Assembly: GCA_020631735.1 (NCBI GenBank)
Contig: CM036179.1
Coordinates: forward strand, 22,001,063 to 22,065,062
Direction: 5' to 3'
Length of the DNA: 64,000 nt
Origin: Saccharum officinarum
Taxonomy: Eukaryota; Streptophyta; Magnoliopsida; Poales; Poaceae
Below are positions 22,075-33,330 of this stretch, piece by piece. Position 1 is the first letter of the stretch. Each line of letters begins with the position of its first letter. A program made the translations under genes and the position numbers. A model generated the notes under the pieces. It was not told the DNA's origin and ran no database searches. It saw only the letters and a list, made by a program, of their open reading frames with translations.

Positions 22075-23430
22075 ATGGCGTCCTTCAACAAAAAGTTGAA
22101 TTCCACCTGGTCTGAACATCCAGTGAGAGACCCCTGGCTGTGTTCAGACCACACTCCGCTGCACGGGGAAGACACTAGTATCTCCAAAGTCCTCACAGTC
22201 CCAATCACCTATCCCCATCTCCGCAGATCAGCAGCAGTGGACATTGCCCATCCAACCTCGCCGTCACAACTCCCATGTCGTCGGCTCCGAAGCAAGACTC
22301 TGTTCAGCCACACACTCTCCGACACCTGCCACCCGTGGACCGGCGCGGTGGCGCGGGAGCTCGGCGTGCCGCGGCTGGCGTTGGAGACCTTCTGCGCCTT
22401 CTCCTCGTTCTGCATGCGTCAGATGAGCACCCACAGCGTCTTCGAGGGAATCAGCGACGACAAGCGCCCCGTGCGCGTCCCTGGCTTCCCCATACACGTC
22501 GAGATGTCGAGGGCGCGGTCGCCGGGAAACTTCTCGGGTTTTGGCAAGGTGTTCGCCGACGAGGTCATGGCTGAAAATGCGAGAGCCGACGGCCTGGTGG
22601 TAAACAGCTTCGCGGAGCTCGAGCCCCTCTTCGTTGATGCCTATGAGGCGGCGCTGGGCAAGAAGATATGGACCGTCGGGCCTCTCTTCCTCCAGCACAA
22701 CATGCCGTCGACGGCGACCTCTGACGCTGAGAACGCGGCCGCCGTGCGGTGCGCGAGCTGGCTCGAGTCCAGGAAGCCCCGATCCGTGGTGCTCGTGAGC
22801 TTCGGCAGCCTGGCGCGCTCGTCGCAGCCGCAGCTCGTGGAGATCGCGCACGGGCTGGAGGCGAGCGACCGGCCGTTCATCTGGGCGGTGAAGCCCGGCA
22901 GCCTCGCCGAGTTCGAGCGGTGGTTGTCCGACGACGGCTTCGAGTCCCGCGTCGGGGACAGGGGGCTCGTGGTCACGGGCTGGGCGCCACAGAAGGCGAT
23001 CCTGTCGCACCCGGCCACGGGCGCCTTCGTGACGCACTGCGGCTGGAACTCCGTGCTGGAGTGCGTCGCGGCGGGGCTGCCGATGGCGACGTGGCCGCAC
23101 TTCGCGGAGCAGTTCATGAACGAGAAGCTCGTGGTGGACGTGCTGCGTGTGGGGGTGCCCGTCGGCGTGAAGGACGCGGCGCAGTGGGGCGTGGAGACGG
23201 AGGCCGTGGTGGCGACGCGGGAGGACGTAGAGAGGGCCGTGGCGGCGGTGATGGGCGGCGGGGAGGAGGGAGCAGAACGCCGGGCGAGGGCCGCCGAGCT
23301 CGGCAGGAAGGCGCGGGACGCCGTGGCGCGTGGCGGCTCGTCGGACCGGAACTTGGCGCTTCTGATGGAGCACGTTGAGCAGATGAAGTCCACCGTGTGC
23401 GATGGACAAGAATATTTGAAGTATAGATAA
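22075..23430 (+). pseudogene. UGT73-like glycosyltransferase with N-terminal half deleted (U2)
   Basis: The open frame gives 451 residues, but only the part from SDTCHPWTG (22318 on) is UGT. The first 80 or so residues read through unrelated DNA and through the old leader in a wrong frame. Compared with U4, a deletion of roughly 400 bp joins the leader to SDTCHPW at a TCTC microhomology near 22308, removing the catalytic His and acceptor region; the original ATG at 22275 is out of frame with the rest. The C-terminal domain is perfect, with a 44-residue PSPG box at 22981-23112 (WAPQ ... HCGWNS ... AEQ), whose last Gln fits UDP-glucose use. It is otherwise almost identical to U4 and faces U3. 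Confidence 0.85.
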
Positions 23431-23563
23431 GTTTTTTATGACTAGAATTAAAAAAAAATCACTAATAAGGTTGCTAATGTGATACTAGCAATTATCACTA
23501 GGTTTATCTCTCGAGAATTGCCTTATTGCTCGTCTTCTTTTCTGGCAATGGATTTCTACTCTT

Positions 23564-24754
23564 CTACTGCATGACGTGTTGGATGAGGAGCGCCACGTTC
23601 CGGTACGACGACCCACCGTGCGCCACGGCCTCCCGAGCCTTCCTGCCGAGCACGGCGGCCCTTGCCCGGCGCGCGGAGCCCTCCTCCCCGTAGTCCATCA
23701 CCTCCGCCACGGCCCTCTCCACGTCCTGCCTCGTCGCCACCACACCCTCCGTCTCCACGCCCCACTGCGGCGCGTCCTTGACGCCGACAGGCACGCCGAC
23801 CCGCAGGACGTCCACCACGAGCTTCTCGTTCATGAACTGCTCGGCGAAGTGCGGCCACGTGACCATCGGCAGCCCCGCCGCGACGCACTCCAGCACGGAG
23901 TTCCAGCCGCAGTGCGTGACGAAGGCGGCCGTCGCCGGGTGCGACAGGATCGCCTTCTGCGTTGCCCAGCCCCTGATCACGAGGCCCGTCTCCCCGACGC
24001 GGGACTCGAAGCCGTCCTCGGACAGCCACCGCTCGAACTCGCCGGGGTTGCCGGGCTTGACCACCCAGATGAACGGTCGCTTGGTCGCCTCGACGCCGTG
24101 CCCGATTTCGACGAGCTGCGGCAACGACGAGCGCGCCAGGCTGCCGAAGTTCACGAACACCACGGACCGGGGCTTCTTGGACTCGAGCCAGCTCGCGCAC
24201 CGGACGACGTTCGCGTCCTCTGTCGTCGTCTCCGTCGACGGCATGGTGGTGGGGGTCAGGAATAGAGGCCCGATGGTCCATATCTTCTTGCCGATGGCCG
24301 CCTCGTAGGCGTCAACAAACATGGGCTCCAGCTCCGCGAAGCTGTTCACCACCAGGCCGTCGGCTCTCGCACTCTCGGCCATGATCTCCTCGCCGAACTC
24401 CTTCATGCCGGGACCCGTGAAGTTCCCTGGCGACCGCGCCCTCGATATCTCGACGTCGATGGGAAAGCCAGGGACGCGCACGGGCCGCCTGTCGTCGTCG
24501 ACGCCCTCGAAGATCCTGTGGACATTCATCTGGGGCATGCACAAGGAGGAGAAGGCGCCGAAGCCGTCGAACGAGAGCGTCCTCGGGTGCCCCGCTACCC
24601 CAGACAGCACCAGGGCAAGCTGGGGCCACGGCAGGTCCGTGCGTGGGGTCCAGGTGTAGCTCTTCCATGGCGCCGCCTGCGCCGGACGATCTGGCGCCAG
24701 GGTCCAGCACTGGGTCTGAGACCAGGGAAGCGGAGTCACCTCCGGGGTCACCAT
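23564..24754 (-). pseudogene. UGT73-like glycosyltransferase with replaced N-terminus (U3)
   Basis: From the first in-frame ATG (24752-24754) there are 396 residues. Residues from LSFDGFGAFSS (about 24579 downward) match U5 closely, including an unbroken PSPG region (HCGWNSVLECVAAGLPM ... AEQ) and the C-terminal end HVMQ. The first 58 or so residues come from unrelated GC-rich DNA at 24580-24754 and carry no UGT motif, so the catalytic His and acceptor pocket are missing. The chimeric frame is open all the way, which is striking but probably fortuitous. It lacks the 342-bp insertion of U5, so that insertion came after the pair was duplicated. It converges on U2, with 133 bp between their stops. 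Confidence 0.8.
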
Positions 24755-25264
24755 GCCGTCAATCGTAGACCGCCGCGTCAATGCCGGCCACCCCAAGCCC
24801 CTCCTCCCTATTGGCGGCTGCGGCTCCTTTTTGGCCAGTCTTGGGAGGCCGTCCAAAACACCATCGGTGGGCAGACGACGACGAGGAGGAGTCCGACGAC
24901 GGTCGCCCCTCAAGCTACCTCGATGCCATGCATTGCCCGGCGAAGGCGGTCACGACGCCCACTAACGCCAAGACTCGCCCTGCCTCAAGTTCAGGCCGTG
25001 CTGGAGCAGACCCTAGTCGACAGGGACATGGCCGTAGGCAGAGAAAGCGCAGCCGGCCGCATCCACAGCTAGTGAATGTCTTGCCTGTGCAGCTAATGGA
25101 GGGTCGCATCCATGCCCGCTAGCGTCTCAGCCGTCGTGGACGGGTATCGGCTCACATGCGGCTCGGTCCGCGTTGCGGCGCCCACCAGCGCATCTTCGCC
25201 CCGGACGCCGACGACTGGCGTGAGGTCCTATCGCATGGGTCGTCATGTGGCGCCAGCGGGGCGC
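24580..25264. other. GC-rich segment of unknown origin fused to U3
   Basis: It carries a 113-codon plus-strand frame (24781-25122) with an acidic patch (WADDDEEESDDG) and basic tail. It resembles the N-terminal parts of grass retroelement proteins but has no firm domain. Its left edge is the point where U3 loses similarity to U5; its right edge meets the SIRE LTR fragment. Confidence 0.4.
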
Positions 25265-26160
25265 TAAAAGGTCTTGATGGCTAGAGGGGGTGAATAGCCT
25301 TTTAAAATTTTCTACAAAAACAAGCTAAACAAGTTTATCAATATAACAAATAGCGAGATGCGAGTTTTGCTTAGCCTACGGGGTGTTTGCAAGCCACCTA
25401 ACCAATTCATAATTCTAGTATTTGCACTCAACCGCACAAGTCAAACCGAGAAGGTAACTACAACTATAACTAGCAAGCTACACAAAGGAGCTACTAAAGC
25501 AAAGCTAACTAGCTAGCAAAGATAACTAAGAAGGTAATGCGGAGTTGAGTTGGGAGAGTTTCACCGAGGGGCGAAGTATTGAGCCAACCAATATGATCAA
25601 CGATGAATACCAAGACAACCGAACACCGGGATCAATCAATCACAATATGAAAGTGATAACACGGAGATTTATCCCGAGGTTCACGTGTTTGCCGGCACGC
25701 TAGTCCCCGTTGTGTCCCTCTTCACCACGTGGTTCGGTGGCTAATCGGTCATACACCGAGCCTCTCAAAAGGCACCACAAGAACCTATCAAATGGCAAAA
25801 GATTGCAAATGACACGAGCAATTCACTAACGTTGACTTTGGCGCTTCACCGAGGTAGGCATAAACCCCTCACAATCATCGGAGGTGGCCAAGAACAATCA
25901 CCAACTCTTGCCAACGCCTCCAAGCTGCTCCAAGCCATCTAGGTGGCGGCAACCACCAAGAGAAACAAGAATCCCGCAGCAAATCAACCACCAAGTGCCA
26001 ACTAGATGCAATATTACAATGCAAATGCACTTGGATCACTCAATCTCACTTCGAATATGCAAAGAAGCAAGAGAGATGAGTAGGAGGGGAGTTGCTTAGC
26101 TCAAAGTGCTCGCAAGTATGTTAAAAGTTCAAGAGATAGAGCCTTGAGCCGGCCAACGAG

Positions 26161-26168
26161 TATTTATA
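26161..26168 (-). promoter_or_regulatory. TATA box of the SIRE-type LTR
   Basis: TATAAATA on the minus strand, conserved in the related LTR at 57560-57567 and lying just downstream of the ACCGGACGCG array. Confidence 0.6.
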
Positions 26169-26218
26169 GACGTACCCCTTCGAATATAGCCGTTAGGCAC
26201 TTGAAACAACCGAAGTCG

Positions 26219-26605
26219 CGCTGACCGGACGCGCTGGTCAAACTGACCGGACACGCCGATCGCACAGTGCATACGCTTGCGAAACATCGACTGGACGCGC
26301 GAAGTATGACCGGACGCGCAGGTCCCGTAACGGACCGAACGCGCAGGTCCCGTAACGGACCGAACGCGCTGGTCAAGCCTGAGCCGCGCTCCAACGAAAC
26401 AGCGACCGGACGCGCTGCAGAACTGACCGGACGCCACAGTACCAGCGTCCGGTTGGAGTCCAGTAAGCTCCCTCAACGACCAGACGCGTCCGGTCGACAG
26501 TGACCGGACGCACCATCGCGTCCGATCAAAAAACTGAGACACGCGCAGACGCTGAACACTGACCGGACGCGTCCGGTCAAACAGAGACCGCGTCCGATCC
26601 AGCGT
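26219..26605. repeat. ACCGGACGCG motif array in the LTR
   Basis: About a dozen close variants of TGACCGGACGCG occur in both orientations, including a perfect 18-bp palindrome at 26561-26578. On the element's own strand the array lies immediately upstream of the TATA box. Confidence 0.75.
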
Positions 26606-28339
26606 CCGGTCACCTCTGTGACCTCCGTTCGCCTTCGTTTCTTTTCCGACTTCCGGCGTAGTGGAAAATAGTTGTTTCAACTCCTTGAAAACGCCTGAAT
26701 CCCGCCTCGCAAGCTCGGCGAAAGGAAGAGAGGACCCTAAACCCTCTCTACCGCTCAAACTCCAACGCTATCGCAAATGTGCTAACACCACCAAGTGATT
26801 ACGTCATGTGCGAGTGTGTTAGTATTTTCACAATCATTTTTTGAGGCGTTATTAGTTCTATCCAAATGCCTATGATTATGAAATGCACACCTAGAGGCAC
26901 TTAGGAGTTCAATAGCCGCGTCATTCCCCTCTTTATAGTACGGCTATTTATCCTATAATGTAACCACACCCACTTGGTGTCTTGGTTACTAAAACACAAC
27001 CCTTAATCATATACCTTTGCCTTGATCACGTAGGGTTACGTCCAAATACTAGTGTGGCCATCATGATCACCATGTCCATCTTACCACCAACCTTGGAATG
27101 TACTAATCCTCATATGCTACATACAACTTAGGCATAGGATTAGTACTTAGGCATTGTCACTAATTACCAACACCAAACATAGGACTTTCAATCTCTCCTT
27201 GTTGGTAATTGGTGACAAACCTTTTACAAAGATATTATGATAAAAATTTTGATTGAACCCATGTCACATTGTCTAAGTATATTACCATGTGTAAGAATTA
27301 TGAACATGTGATCATGAATTCAAATTGATAGCAATGGCTCCCCTTACATGTATGTTATATGTTTAGATTTTGGAAGCATACATGTTAGATAGGAAAGATT
27401 AGGAGCATTAACTACCAATAGGTGCTAAGTGTTTAAGATTATAGACCTTTGAAGCGTGATACCATCGGAGTAGCGATAAACACCATCTTAGCACCTTGTG
27501 TAGTTAGATACCACTTGAAAAAGCATAAACATAACTAGAAACCTCGTGAGATCAACATTATAAGCAAGGCTCTAATACCACTTTAAAAAACATGAAGCAA
27601 GAAAAATCTAACTACTTCCTATTCATGCTAGTACCTCAATATACCATTCAAGTTATACTAACAAGTCACCACACAAGCAATATATCGGGGAAAAAGAAAT
27701 ACAAAAATATACATCATACATATGAAGTGCACATGAAAATGCGACAATCATGCTTAAGAGCTTGCTCCCCCTACTTGTGTGTTCAAAATTTTAGTTGATC
27801 CCCTTTTTTATCAATTCTCCCTCTTTAGGATTTTCTTTCCCTTTAAAATCTATCTTTATGAACAATATTTTCTCCTCCTTTGACACCAATGACCAGAAGG
27901 AACCAATTTTAAATAGATTATCATGTTGAATTATTGGGTGATGATCAAGTTTGTGATTCAACCTAGATTGCTTGCATAAATAAAATGTTTCGGTTTGATC
28001 CAAGGACAAGCTTCTTCACACCTCACTAGAAGGGTTATCATGCACCATGTTGAAGCAAATATTTAGACAAGTTTTCTAGATTAAACACTTAGGATCATAA
28101 GCTACTTAAACAAGTTATATGCTACCACTCGATCATACAAGTCATAGAAACAATAGTGGCACCATATAAACTTCAAATGCATTTGATTTTCATGAATGAG
28201 CCTAGAACATGTAAATTATGATTAGATGCACTAAATAAGTCCTTAGCATAGAATGTATGACATATCAACCAATTGTACCTTGGGGCTCGAAGAAGAGGCA
28301 TCCCATATATGGGGTGCATCAACTCATATCTAAGATTTA

Positions 28340-28990
28340 TTTAATTTTTTTTGAGTATTTTAGCGACCTCAAATTTAAAAACTCAAAACTAGAAAGTCGT
28401 AGATCTCATCGAGAGCTACAACTTTCATATAGAAATCATCTCCATTTGACAGCATATAAAAAAGGTATGATTTTTCCAAGGCGATAAGCGCTTGTACGCG
28501 ATTAATATACTGCTGAAAATTTGTTTAATTTTTTTAAACATTTTAATGATCTTAAATTAAAAAACTCAAAACTAGAAAGTTGTAGATCTCGTCGAGAGCT
28601 ACATTTTTCATATAAAAAGCATCTTCATCCGAGATCATATGAAAAAGATACAATTTTTAGAATATTTTAGAAATTGTAGCTACAATACCTCCGAAATAGA
28701 AATATAACTGACTGACATGTGGCCCCCACATGTAGGACCGCGCCACGTCAGCATTGGGACCTAGATGACACCCGAAGCTAAGTTCAGAGACTCAGATGAC
28801 ACCTGAAGCCAAGTTCAGGGACCCAGAAATACACTGTTTAAAGTTCGGGGACATAAGTGGCACCCAAAGCCAAGTTCAGGGACCTAGATGGCACATAAAG
28901 TCAAGTTCAGAAACCCAGAAATACACTGTTTAAAGTTTGAAGACCTAAGTGACACCAGTTGCCAAGTTCAGGGACCACCGGTGAATTTTT
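28340..28990. repeat. Two repeat families upstream of U4
   Basis: About 28345-28480 and 28527-28660 are direct repeats sharing AACTCAAAACTAGAAAG and TAGATCTC..CGAGAGCTAC. About 28740-28990 holds at least five degenerate units around AAGTTCAGGGACC and AGATGACACC. No gene is seen. Confidence 0.65.
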
Positions 28991-29144
28991 CTCTTTGGAC
29001 CTTATCAAAGTCCTCACAGTCCCAATCACCTATCCCCATCTCCGCAGACTGCAGCGTTCCTATCCCAAATAGTTACATCAGCACGACCAATCGACGATCA
29101 GCAGCCGTGGACATTGCCCATCCAACCTCGCCGTCACAACTCCC

Positions 29145-30688
29145 ATGTCGTCGGCTCCGAAGCAAGACTCTGTTCAGCCACACTCTCTGTCTTCTGGCCG
29201 TGATCCAGCTGTTGTCGTCGGCACAGACTCGGCGATGCCGCACTTCGTGCTGGTGCCTATGCTGGCCGCGGGCCACGCCGGCCCGATGCTCGACATGGCC
29301 CGCGCACTGGCAGGCCGAGGCGCGCTCGTCACGTTCGTCACCACGCCGCTGAACCTGCCCCGCCTCGGCCGCGGCCCCGGCGACGACGCGCTCCCCATCC
29401 GCTTCCTCCCGCTCCGCTTCCCGTGCGCCGAGGCCGGTCTACCGGAGGGCTGCGAGAGTCCCGACGCGCTCCCGAGCATCGCCTTCCTCAAGAACTTCCA
29501 CGACGCCTGCGCCATGCTCCGCGCGCCGCTCGTTGCGCACCTCAGGGAGGCCGACCCCCGGCGAGCGGCCTCGTCTCCGACACCTGCCACCCGTGGACCG
29601 GCGCGGTGGCGCGGGAGCTCGGCGTGCCGCGGCTGGCGTTGGAGACCTTCTGCGCCTTCTCCTCGTTCTGCATGCGTCAGATGAGCACCCACAGCGTCTT
29701 CGAGGGAATCAGCGACGACAAGCGCCCCGTGCGCGTCCCTGGCTTCCCCATACACGTCGAGATGTCGAGGGCGCGGTCGCCGGGAAACTTCTCGGGTTTT
29801 GGCAAGGTGTTCGCCGACGAGGTCATGGCTGAAAATGCGAGAGCCGACGGCCTGGTGGTAAACAGCTTCGCGGAGCTCGAGCCCCTCTTCGTTGATGCCT
29901 ATGAGGCGGCGCTGGGCAAGAAGATATGGACCGTCGGGCCTCTCTTCCTCCAGCACAACATGCCGTCGACGGCGACCTCTGACGCTGAGAACGCGGCCGC
30001 CGTGCGGTGCGCGAGCTGGCTCGAGTCCAGGAAGCCCCGATCCGTGGTGCTCGTGAGCTTCGGCAGCCTGGCGCGCTCGTCGCAGCCGCAGCTCGTGGAG
30101 ATCGCGCACGGGCTGGAGGCGAGCGACCGGCCGTTCATCTGGGCGGTGAAGCCCGGCAGCCTCGCCGAGTTCGAGCGGTGGTTGTCCGACGACGGCTTCG
30201 AGTCCCGCGTCGGGGACAGGGGGCTCGTGGTCACGGGCTGGGCGCCACAGAAGGCGATCCTGTCGCACCCGGCCACGGGCGCCTTCGTGACGCACTGCGG
30301 CTGGAACTCCGTGCTGGAGTGCGTCGCGGCGGGGCTGCCGATGGCGACGTGGCCGCACTTCGCGGAGCAGTTCATGAACGAGAAGCTCGTGGTGGACGTG
30401 CTGCGTGTGGGGGTGCCCGTCGGCGTGAAGGACGCGGCGCAGTGGGGCGTGGAGACGGAGGCCGTGGTGGCGACGCGGGAGGACGTAGAGAGGGCCGTGG
30501 CGGCGGTGATGGGCGGCGGGGAGGAGGGAGCAGAACGCCGGGCGAGGGCCGCCGAGCTCGGCAGGAAGGCGCGGGACGCCGTGGCGCGTGGCGGCTCGTC
30601 GGACCGGAACTTGGCGCTTCTGATGGAGCACGTTGAGCAGATGAAGTCCACCGTGTGCGATGGACAAGAATATTTGAAGTATAGATAA
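29145..30688 (+). pseudogene. UGT73-like glycosyltransferase with one frameshift (U4)
   Basis: The start ATG 29145 (MSSAPKQDS) is chosen; a second at 29235 is possible. The first frame carries VPMLAAGH (likely catalytic His at residue 44), VTTPLNLPRL and FPCAEAGLPEGCES, a UGT73 signature. The frame breaks at a five-C run at 29555-29559; downstream the +2 frame continues without any other fault through SDTCHPWTG (likely partner Asp), VSFGSLARS, and a complete PSPG box at 30239-30370, to the stop at 30688. One base would make a 514-residue protein. Expected role: cytosolic glucosyl transfer to a small acceptor. The frameshift may be a consensus error. It faces U5, 132 bp away. Confidence 0.85.
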
Positions 30689-30820
30689 GTTTTTTATGAC
30701 TAGAATTAAAAAAAATCACTAATAAGGTTGCTAATGTGATACTAGCAATTATCACTAGGTTTATCTCTCGAGAATTGCCTTATTGCTCGTCTTCTTTTCT
30801 GGCAATGGATTTCTACTCTT

Positions 30821-32637
30821 CTACTGCATGACGTGTTGGATGAGGAGCGCCACGTTCCGGTACGACGACCCACCGTGCGCCACGGCCTCCCGAGCCTTCC
30901 TGCCGAGCACGGCGGCCCTTGCCCGGCGCGCGGAGCCCTCCTCCCCGTAGTCCATCACCTCCGCCACGGCCCTCTCCACGTCCTGCCTCGTCGCCACCAC
31001 ACCCTCCGTCTCCACGCCCCACTGCGCCGCGTCCTTGACGCCAACAGGCACGCCGACCCGCAGGACGTCCACCACGAGCTTCTCGTTCATGAACTGCTCG
31101 GCGAAGTGCGGCCACGTGACCATCGGCAGCCCGCCGCGACGCACTCCAGCACGGAGTTCCACTTATAACGATTAAATCTTCAGGAGTCCTGTTGTCAAAT
31201 CAATAATTTTTCAATATATTTTGTACTAGACTAGAGCTCAGTGGTCCGAGCGAGTCCTGGAGGTCACTGGTCTGACAAATATTGATTGCGTAATTTTTCC
31301 ATGGAATGATAATTCACTAATCACTAGTATTATTTAATGTTTGATATCATCTTTTAGCTGTGTTTATCATCAATAATGAAAGGTCGATCTCTTGTTTCAC
31401 GGCATGTGTGCATTACTAACTCTTGTTTTCTATATGATTATCGTCACTTGAAATAGCAGTAGAAAGTTCGCCATAGGAGAATTTTTAGTCAGGATCTGCC
31501 ACTGAGTTCCAGCCGCAGTGCGTGACGAAGGCGGCCGTCGCCGGGTGCGACAGGATCGCCTTCTGCGGTGCCCAGCCCCTGATCACGAGGCCCGTCTCCC
31601 CGACGCGGGACTCGAAGCCGTCCTCGGACAGCCACTGCTCGAACTCGCCGGGGTTGCCGGGCTTCACCATCCAGATGAACGGTCGCTTGGTCGCCTCGAC
31701 GCCGTGCCCGATTTCGACGAGCTGCGGCAACGACGAGCGCACCAGGCTGCCGAAGTTCACGAACACCACGGACCGGGGCTTCTTGGACTCGAGCCAGCTC
31801 GTGCACCGGACGACGTTCGCGTCCTCTGTCGTCGTCCCCGTCGACGGCATGGTGGTGGGGGTCAGGAACAGAGGCCCGATGGTCCATATCTTCTTGCCGA
31901 TGGCCGCCTCGTAGGCGTCAACAGACATGGGCTCCAGCTCCGCGAAGCTGTTCACCACCAGGCCGTCGGCTCTCGCACTCTCGGCCATGATCTCCTCGCC
32001 GAACTCCTTCATGCCGGGACCCGTGAAGTTCCCTGGCGACCGCGCCCTCGATATCTCGACGTCGATGGGAAAGCCAGGGACGCGCACGGGCCGCCTGTCG
32101 TCGTCGACGCCCTCGAAGATCCTGTGGAGATTCATCTGGCGCATGCACAAGGAGGAGAAGGCGCCGAAGCCGTCGAACGAGAGCCGCGGCACGCCGAGCT
32201 CCCTCGCCACCCCTCCCGTCCACGGGTGGCACGCGTCGGAGACGACGCAGCACGCCGGCGGCGTGGTGCTGCCCTCCCTGTCGTCCCTGAGGCGCGCGAG
32301 GAGCGGCCCGCGGAGCATGGCGCAGGCGTCGTTGAAGTTGCCGAGGAGGCCGAGGCCCGGCAGCGCGTCGAGGCTCTCGCAGCCCTCGGGGAGGCCGGCC
32401 TCGGCGCAGGGGAAGCGGAGCGCGAGGAAACGGATGGGGAGCGCGTCGTCGCTGGGGCGCGGCCGAGGCGGGGCAGGTTGAGGGGCGTCGTCACGAACGT
32501 GACGAGCGCGCCGCGGCGGGACAGGGCGCGGGCCAGGTCGAGCATCGGGCCGGCGTGGCCCGCGCCATCATCGGCACCAGCACGAAGTGCGGCGGCGAGT
32601 CAGCGCCAGCCACGGCGGCCGAAGTTCCCGGCGACAT
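30821..32637 (-). pseudogene. UGT73-like glycosyltransferase split by an insertion (U5, contig 1 version)
   Basis: Same gene as 48447-50266, from MSPGTSAAV at 32635-32637 to the stop at 30821. It is three bases shorter: single-base losses near 31130, 32455 and 32570. Each breaks the frame here but not in the other copy, and all are one-base shortfalls in short runs or dinucleotide repeats. They look like contig-end consensus errors, so the other copy is the better version. See that entry for motifs. Confidence 0.85.
31162..31503 (-). mobile_element. 342-bp insertion in U5
   Basis: Flanked by an 8-bp direct repeat GAGTTCCA (31154-31161 and 31504-31511), the target length of hAT elements. It is AT-rich, has no ORF and has no convincing terminal inverted repeats. 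It falls within the HCGWNS motif of the PSPG box. Confidence 0.75.
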
Positions 32638-33330
32638 GGCAGACGACCGGGCGAGTAACTTGACGGAGTGTAGGAGTCGTTCTCGATTTGGAACTTTACC
32701 GTGGCTGCTTGTGTTGTCGTGCAAGCTCGACTGCTCGTAAATGGTCGTTGTACTAACTGACACGACGTCGACCCGGTGCAAGCGATAATATTGTTTAGAC
32801 GCGCGAGTCCAAAATTGTTGGCGTTGGATTGGGTAGGTTTTAACGCACGACAAGTGTATTTTATCACTTGATGAAAACAGTCACGGAGAGTATTTGTGTG
32901 GCATGGTCCATTCAGAATTCCTGACTAGTCCAATCGTACAACGGCGATGGCCCAATGCCATTCTCCTGCATCCTCATCATATATTTTATCCAATCTTCTA
33001 TATAACTTTAAAAAGTAAGTACCAGTTTAGAATATAGCAAACTCCTATATATCTCATGTCCAATATATATAATTATTAAAAATATCTTCCAAAAGAAGCA
33101 TAATTTCTTCTAAATAAATGAGACAACCCATTACCCATTTCTGCTGCCGCTGCAGCAATATAGAAGACAAGTTTTTTTTTCCTCTAATACGCAAGAGCGT
33201 TGCGTATCATTGTATTAAGAAGAAAGAAAGTCAAGTAAAGTACAAGAGTGGTCGTTCCTGGCCCGACGGAAACCACGATGAGGCTACATTTTGATTATGA
33301 CTACCTAGGGATCCACAATGATCAAACTAA

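Larger units (their letters stand above)
25265..28335 (-). mobile_element. SIRE-type Copia fragment (LTR plus 3' spacer)
   Basis: It aligns with 56639-59965: LTR-like 25265-27190 (from AAGGTCTTGATGGCTAG to GGACTTTCA), then the non-coding region between polypurine tract and pol end. It stops where the last codons of pol would begin, so it is the 3' part of an element truncated by later events. The expected TG at its outer end is degraded. Confidence 0.75.

Noticed and set aside
26219..26605. CRISPR-like array
   Set aside because: The motif is short, degenerate, occurs in both orientations and lies in a plant LTR without regular spacers.
26129..26758. A 209-codon minus-strand frame in the SIRE LTR fragment
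   Set aside because: It reads through the ACCGGACGCG repeats (Arg/Ser/Thr-rich periodic protein) in an LTR. It is not a gene.
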